A stretch of 42,618 bases of DNA, taken from positions 1 to 42,618 of the forward strand of contig NZ_ASSJ01000097.1 in assembly GCF_000473895.1 (NCBI RefSeq), in the 5' to 3' direction. The first letter of the stretch is position 1; each line of letters starts with the position of its first letter. The notes beneath the pieces are model-generated. The model was not told where the DNA came from and did no database searches. It saw only the letters and a list, made by a program, of their open reading frames with translations. This DNA is from Rubidibacter lacunae KORDI 51-2. GTDB lineage: Bacteria; Cyanobacteriota; Cyanobacteriia; Cyanobacteriales; Rubidibacteraceae. Position numbers and translations under genes: made by a program. Positions 38,014 through 42,618 of the stretch are shown here, one piece after another.

Positions 38014-39195
38014 GTGGTTCTGACGCCAGAGCAAGCCCAAACAACTGCCCGTGCCGCAGCAAGCCCGGCCGGCACCGATCGCGTCGCCGTTTTGCTGATG
38101 GGCTACGGCGAAGTCGAAAGCTACGAGGATTTCGCGAACTACAACGAGCAAGCCTTGAATCTGCTCACGGCAAAATTCGCGCCCGTGCCCACCTGGATTT
38201 ATCCGCCACTGGCACGACTGTTGGCGATGTTCGATCTGCACGAGTGGAGTCACCAGCACGGCAACTTCATTTCGCCGCACAACCACATTTTCGAGCACCA
38301 ACGCGCCGGCATCGAGCGCGAGCTCCAAAAAACCTGGGGCGATCGCGTCTCGGTGTTCAAGGCGTTCAACTTCTGCGCGCCGCACCTGCCCGAACAGGTA
38401 CTCGCTCAGATCCAGGAACAGGGTTTCGACAAGCTGCTGATTTATCCGCTGCTCGTGGTCGATTCGATTTTTACCAGTGGTATTGCCGTCGAGCAGGTGA
38501 ACGAGGCGCTCGTCAACCTCGCCGACGGTGAGGAGCACTGGCTGAAGAGCACGCGCTACATCCCGTCGTTCTACGATCGCGCAGACTACATTAACCTGAT
38601 GGCGCAAATGGTCGAGGAGCGCGTGGCAAGCGACTTGGCAGATGCGTACCTGCCGTCGCAAATCGGCATCGTGCTGATGAACCACGGCTGCCCGCACCAA
38701 GCCAAGGGCTTCACCTCCGGCATCCGCGAGAGCGAGATGCTCTACGAAAGCGTGCGCGAGCGCTTGATCGAGAAGTTCCCGCTGATTTCCGTAGGCTGGC
38801 TAAACCACGATACGCCGCTGATCGAGTGGACGCAGCCGAACGCCGAGCTCGCAGTTAAAAACCTGCTCGAGCTGGGCGCGCGGGCGATCGTGATGATGCC
38901 GATCGGGTTTGCGACCGAGAACCACGAGACGCTGCTCGACGTGGAACACATCATCGCAAGCGTTAAGCGCCGCAAACCGGCAGTGACCTTCGTGCAAATG
39001 CCCTGCGTCAACGATCGCCCGGAGTTCCTGAAGATGGCGGCAGATTGGGCAAATCCGCCGATCGAGTCATTATTGTCGGAGGCGAGCGGGGCAGTGAACC
39101 CGCAGCTTGCCAGTCAAAAGGCAGCTCAGTTCAATGGGCACAGTCATAACCACGGCCACAGTCATAGCCACGACCGCGGTCACCATCACCACTAA
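38014..39195 (+). CDS. Ferrochelatase-like protein with His-rich C-terminus
   Basis: This 393-residue protein of the chelatase superfamily has VAVLLMGYGEVESYEDFANY, PHNHIFEHQRAGIE, GFDKLLIYPLLVVDSIFTSG, IVLMNHGCPHQAKGFTSGI and IVMMPIGFATENHETLLD. The paired lobes with GFATENHETL correspond to the metal-side helix of ferrochelatases (GFxxDHLET). The tail HSHNHGHSHSHDRGHHHH is a metal-binding stretch as in Ni or Co handling proteins. It differs clearly from ordinary HemH and lacks the hydrophobic C-terminal CAB helix of cyanobacterial ferrochelatase. GTG 38014 follows GGAGG at ideal spacing; TTG 37909 and ATG 37933 are weaker. Which metal and tetrapyrrole it serves is unknown. Confidence 0.85.
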   Translation: MVLTPEQAQTTARAAASPAGTDRVAVLLMGYGEVESYEDFANYNEQALNLLTAKFAPVPTWIYPPLARLLAMFDLHEWSHQHGNFISPHNHIFEHQRAGIERELQKTWGDRVSVFKAFNFCAPHLPEQVLAQIQEQGFDKLLIYPLLVVDSIFTSGIAVEQVNEALVNLADGEEHWLKSTRYIPSFYDRADYINLMAQMVEERVASDLADAYLPSQIGIVLMNHGCPHQAKGFTSGIRESEMLYESVRERLIEKFPLISVGWLNHDTPLIEWTQPNAELAVKNLLELGARAIVMMPIGFATENHETLLDVEHIIASVKRRKPAVTFVQMPCVNDRPEFLKMAADWANPPIESLLSEASGAVNPQLASQKAAQFNGHSHNHGHSHSHDRGHHHH

Positions 39196-39217
39196 GTTGC
39201 TATAGAGCAAGTCGCAG

Positions 39218-39265
39218 CGTTCCCGAGTGATGCTAGTACTCGGGAACGTTTGTCTATGGTTTTTT
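39218..39265 (+). terminator. Rho-independent terminator after the chelatase-like gene
   Basis: CGTTCCCGAGT (39218-39228) pairs exactly with ACTCGGGAACG (39238-39248) around a 9-base loop. A T-rich tract with TTTTTT follows by about 39265. It begins 23 bases after the stop. Confidence 0.8.
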
Positions 39266-39427
39266 GGAAGAGCGATCGCCAATGTACTTATGCAGCTTTA
39301 AGCGCGTCGATCGGCCTGTCAAGCCGCAATTGCCGGAAGTCTGCAGTCCGGTAAGATAGCCTGTAGCCCGCACACCTGCGGTTATTGGACGCGCGCGATC
39401 GTCACCTGTCCCGTTCAAATACGCTCT

Positions 39428-40519
39428 ATGCCCAAACTATTTATTCACATCGGCACGCACAAAACAGGCACCACTGCCATCCAGCGCAGCCTAGAAGCTG
39501 CACGCAATCGCCTCGAGCAAGAGCAGATCGTTTACCTGAAGCGCTTTCACGGCTCCGTCGAAATGCAATATTTAGATGCTCCGGACGCGCAGATCGTAGC
39601 GACCGCCCGCGCTTCCTTACTTGCCGAGATCGAGCGGTATTCGCCGGAGCACGTGTTTATCTTGAGTTCCGAAACGTATTCCGGCAACGCTTACAAAGGC
39701 TATCGCAATGCAGCAGTGACTGCACAGATGTTGCAGGAGATTACCAGTGAGGTTTTCGATGCACGGATTGTTGTTTACTTGCGACGCCAGGATTCTTTTC
39801 TCGAAGCGCTTTATACACAACGCGTGCGCGCAATCGACTCATTTTCGTTTGAAGAGTTTCTCCGCTCCGATGCTGTAACTCCACCACTGAGCTTCGACTG
39901 GTGGGCGTTGCTTGCGGAGTTTGCCAATCGCTTTGGCAAGGACAACACGATCGTGAGGCGTTACGAGAAAGGTCGCTTTCCAGAGAAGAACGGGCTGATC
40001 GGCAACTTTGCCGCGATCGTCGGATCGCAGGTGCTGCCCGAAGTCGCGTTAGAGCGAGAAGAAAATACTGGCTACAGTCGCGATGTGCTGGAGATCGCAC
40101 GTTTGTGCAATTCGTATTTAGATGTGGCGGGACGAAAGCAATTGCGCGCGCTTTTGCAAGCAGCAAGCGTAAAGCGAGCACTTGAAGATTATGCTTACTT
40201 CCCTCTGGAGGAACGGCACGCACTTTTGGAGCGCTATGCCGAGTCGAACGCGCGTGTCGCCCGCGAGTATTTTGGCGAGCCATCGGGATGTTTGTTTGTC
40301 GAACCGCAGACTTCGGAAACAGTCGAGTACGAAGGCTTGACACCCGAGCGCGTAGCACGCGTATTGGCGATGGCGCTGGCGTCAGAGTCGCAGGCTCGGC
40401 AAGAGCAAATGAACCTAACATCGCTGCGCGTACTGTACAAAATCGAGCAGTTTTTTAAGCAGCGCTCCGTTTTCGATCGCCCGCTCCGTTGGCTGTTACG
40501 TCGCCTGAAGCTGTCGTGA
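39428..40519 (+). CDS. Sulfotransferase-like protein
   Basis: This 363-residue protein begins KLFIHIGTHKTGTTAIQRSL, the 5'-phosphosulfate-binding loop of PAPS-dependent sulfotransferases. The 3'-phosphate-binding strand is probably RIVVYLRRQDSFLEALY. No signal peptide or transmembrane helix is present. Such enzymes transfer sulfate to sugars or lipids, often in polysaccharide clusters, but none of its neighbours is a glycan gene. The C-terminal 60 residues are basic and amphipathic (RPLRWLLRRLKLS) and may contact membranes. The acceptor is unknown. Confidence 0.8.
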   Translation: MPKLFIHIGTHKTGTTAIQRSLEAARNRLEQEQIVYLKRFHGSVEMQYLDAPDAQIVATARASLLAEIERYSPEHVFILSSETYSGNAYKGYRNAAVTAQMLQEITSEVFDARIVVYLRRQDSFLEALYTQRVRAIDSFSFEEFLRSDAVTPPLSFDWWALLAEFANRFGKDNTIVRRYEKGRFPEKNGLIGNFAAIVGSQVLPEVALEREENTGYSRDVLEIARLCNSYLDVAGRKQLRALLQAASVKRALEDYAYFPLEERHALLERYAESNARVAREYFGEPSGCLFVEPQTSETVEYEGLTPERVARVLAMALASESQARQEQMNLTSLRVLYKIEQFFKQRSVFDRPLRWLLRRLKLS

Positions 40520-40664
40520 AGGAACGCGCGCGTTGCGAACGAGATAATTGCAATCGGAACTTTCGCTTGCGGGCACGCACAGTCTGGCGATCGCGTCGGG
40601 ATGAGCTATGCTTCAGCTAGCGAATAGTGACGTAAAGCCCATCGGTACGGGGAAATCATAACTC

Positions 40665-42443
40665 GTGAGCGATCGCCCCACTCGACTCATAGTAATTGAT
40701 GCCGATCCGGTGTTTCAGCTCGGGTTACAAGCAGCGCTGGCATCATTTTCTGACCTGCAGATCGTCGATCGCGTGTCGACAGCAACAGTGGTGCTCGCGC
40801 GGCTGTCCGCAGCCCGCGAGCGCGATGATGCCCCTGATGTCGTGATACTAGATCCGGCAATCGCCGCGTCGAATGGCGGTACGGTTGACGGCACCAATGA
40901 CGATTTTACGGCGAGCGTGCGGCTGTGTTGCGACATTGCGTCAGCGTTCCCCGCTCTGTCAGTTTTCCTCCTGAGTGCGATCGCCTCTCCGGAGGTCTTG
41001 GCTGCAGCTCGGGCAGCCGGTGCGCGTGGCTATCGTGCCAAAGGTACCCCACCCGACGAACTCGCGCAGGCAATCCGCCGCGTGGCGGCGGGAGAATCAG
41101 ACTGGCCGGTAGTCACACCAGCGGCGATCGCGCGGTCCCTACCACCAACACGATCGCGGAACTGGCTGGCACGGCAGCGGCAGCTCGGGCTGCAAGTGAT
41201 GGCTGAAAATCTGTCACGCATAGAGGCAGAATTGCAACGCTCTTCCGCCACGAGGTGGGATCGGATGTTTTTGCGCGGACAGCGGCGCGAACTGAGTGCC
41301 GCGAGGTGGTTGGTCGATCGGCTTTTACCCGTCGAGGCGATCGTGGTGAGTGGAGATGCACCGAGGTTGCCTGCAGGCACTAGCGTCGCCACTCAAGCGA
41401 ATGTTGCCGATGAAATCTCATCGGACCGGATGCAAACAGCTTCGGTTTCCACCGCAGCAAACTCGCCCACAGCCGATGTACTCAACCGCGTCCTAGCCGC
41501 AATGCAATCTGCGTTAGACAACAGCACGCGGGTTTCATTGGAAATTGACATCCTGCAACCGGAAAAACGACGCGAATTGCTCTACCTCGTGTGGAAAGAG
41601 GTGGGAGATGCGGTTGCAGAGTTGCAGTTTCAGCAACTTGCTGCCGAGGACATTCGCGAGCGGCACGCGACGATCGCGCGCGCGATTTGGCGGAGCGCGA
41701 TCGTGGAGTTCTTTAGTCGGCATTACGCGCCGATTCTGGATGCGAGCGACGTTCGGGCGATTGACTTTGCAACTGTCGACGCACCGCGGGTTAGGGCCGA
41801 AAAGCTCGCTCGCATTCCGTTTGCTGGGGAGCTATGGGTGTATCTTGCACGTACCGAACCGTTCCTTATCGACAACGTTTCCTATCGTCCGGAGTCGCCG
41901 GAAGCTCGCGATCGGGCGGTGTTGCTATTGTCAAATGCGCTCGTGCAGATCGCGAACGGTGTCATGCAATTACTGCTGGATCGCTTTGCCGACAACGAGG
42001 ACTTAAAAACCACCCTATACGAACTACGCTACCGTTCTACGCGCGAGATCGCTCGCTTTCGTAACGAGCTGTCATGGCGATCGCGTCAAGAACGCTTGTT
42101 TGCCGAACCAATGGATATTTTTGAAAGTCAATATCGCCTGTTTGCGTTTGCCGACGGCAGTATCGTCCGACACGTCATTTACGCACCGCGTCAGGATGAG
42201 TTGGAGAAACTTGAAGGTATTCGTTGGGCAACGACAATTGTCGTAGAATTGCGCGATGCGATATCGCCGCGGTTGCGCGCAATCGTCAGTTTTATTGGCA
42301 GCGGCGCTGTTTACGTGCTGCGCGAAGTCCTCGGTAGAGGGATCGGTTTGATCGGGCGCGGCATCATCAGCGGCATCGGGAGCGCGCTCCAGGATGTGCG
42401 TCCGAGCCGGAATACCAAACCGGGCGATTACGGGAACGACTAG
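40665..42443 (+). CDS. Receiver-DUF3685 two-domain protein
   Basis: This 592-residue protein starts with a NarL-like receiver domain (about 1-135): acidic residues D12 and D14 in VIDADPVFQLGL, phospho-acceptor D63 in VVILDPAIA, switch serine S104 and K126 in GYRAKGTPPDELAQAI. An insertion of about 15 residues follows D63. The C-terminal 400 residues match the cyanobacterial DUF3685 family, with ELLYLVWKEVGDAVAELQFQ, LPGE-like helices and SYRPESPEARDRAVLLLSN. No DNA-binding domain is visible. A kinase partner and output are unknown. The GTG at 40665 gives the receiver its normal start; ribosome binding is weak (GGGGAAA). Confidence 0.82.
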   Translation: MSDRPTRLIVIDADPVFQLGLQAALASFSDLQIVDRVSTATVVLARLSAARERDDAPDVVILDPAIAASNGGTVDGTNDDFTASVRLCCDIASAFPALSVFLLSAIASPEVLAAARAAGARGYRAKGTPPDELAQAIRRVAAGESDWPVVTPAAIARSLPPTRSRNWLARQRQLGLQVMAENLSRIEAELQRSSATRWDRMFLRGQRRELSAARWLVDRLLPVEAIVVSGDAPRLPAGTSVATQANVADEISSDRMQTASVSTAANSPTADVLNRVLAAMQSALDNSTRVSLEIDILQPEKRRELLYLVWKEVGDAVAELQFQQLAAEDIRERHATIARAIWRSAIVEFFSRHYAPILDASDVRAIDFATVDAPRVRAEKLARIPFAGELWVYLARTEPFLIDNVSYRPESPEARDRAVLLLSNALVQIANGVMQLLLDRFADNEDLKTTLYELRYRSTREIARFRNELSWRSRQERLFAEPMDIFESQYRLFAFADGSIVRHVIYAPRQDELEKLEGIRWATTIVVELRDAISPRLRAIVSFIGSGAVYVLREVLGRGIGLIGRGIISGIGSALQDVRPSRNTKPGDYGND

Positions 42444-42618
42444 CACACTTTTAGCTTTAGAGGTGTTTAAAAGGGTCCGATCTGGAACCGGAGTACCCAG
42501 AGCAATCCCTAGAAAAGACCCAAAAATCCTATTCCCTCGCGCGAGGCATGTGCCCGATTAAGCGCAACCCGACTTTGCAAACAACCTCAAATAGTGACAT
42601 CCTCCCGACGCTGATGCT
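42444..42618. other. Window end, non-coding
   Basis: No gene, hairpin terminator or repeat is recognised in the last 175 bases. Confidence 0.4.

Noticed and set aside
39330-39357. TTGCCG and TAAGAT, 16 bases apart, as a promoter for the sulfotransferase gene
   Set aside because: Spacing is plausible, but the match is too common by chance to call without transcript data.

Overview
The window is chromosomal DNA from a cyanobacterium. Evidence for this is dense HIP1 octamers (GCGATCGC) throughout, a photosystem II gene (psb30/ycf12), the chlorophyll-biosynthesis gene chlD, the cyanobacterial sensor kinase nblS, a glpX-type fructose/sedoheptulose bisphosphatase, and several families largely confined to cyanobacteria and plastids (DUF2854, DUF1350, DUF3685, phytol-kinase-like). 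GC content looks moderate to high. A chroococcalean genome such as Rubidibacter is possible, but the species is a guess.

Layout. 1-510: an IS200/IS605 element cut by the window edge, with the 5' part of tnpB on the minus strand and a divergent 3' remnant of tnpA. 680-6100: a GAF-domain protein with a C-terminal four-cysteine motif, a fused oligopeptide-type ABC ATPase, proS and a YkgJ-type cysteine-cluster protein. 6280-8730: psb30 with a strong terminator, a four-EF-hand protein, and a solitary tnpB element with an intact catalytic triad. 8731-14568: a DUF3352 protein, a DUF697-type GTPase and an SLC12-type cation-chloride cotransporter. 14569-18080: a decayed TPR-glycosyltransferase gene, a YqiA-like esterase, a DUF2854 membrane protein, a 59-residue coiled-coil protein and a stand-alone receiver. 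18266-24268: a GH13 enzyme, DUF1350, chlD and glpX. 24489-29493: overlapping grxC and tadA, then purD and nblS. 29500-30225: mobile-element debris, namely a MITE-like inverted-repeat element and an IS630 fragment. 30280-33556: LmeA/DUF2993, prfB with a programmed +1 frameshift, yidD and a phytol-kinase-like protein. 33716-37598: an orphan solute-binding protein, a royal-jelly/Yellow-type beta-propeller and tyrS. 38014-42443: a ferrochelatase-like protein with a His-rich tail, a sulfotransferase and a receiver-DUF3685 protein.

Most genes are single housekeeping or regulatory units in mixed orientation with few operons, as is usual in cyanobacteria. The close groupings are grxC-tadA (overlapping), purD followed by nblS, and yidD-prfB-lmeA on one strand. 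I do not see a convincing new multi-gene defence or biosynthetic system. The observations most worth following are the hidden prfB frameshift, two families of small mobile repeats, the two tnpB loci, the His-tailed chelatase-like protein, the secreted Yellow/MRJP-like protein beside an orphan binding protein, and two small genes that are easy to miss.
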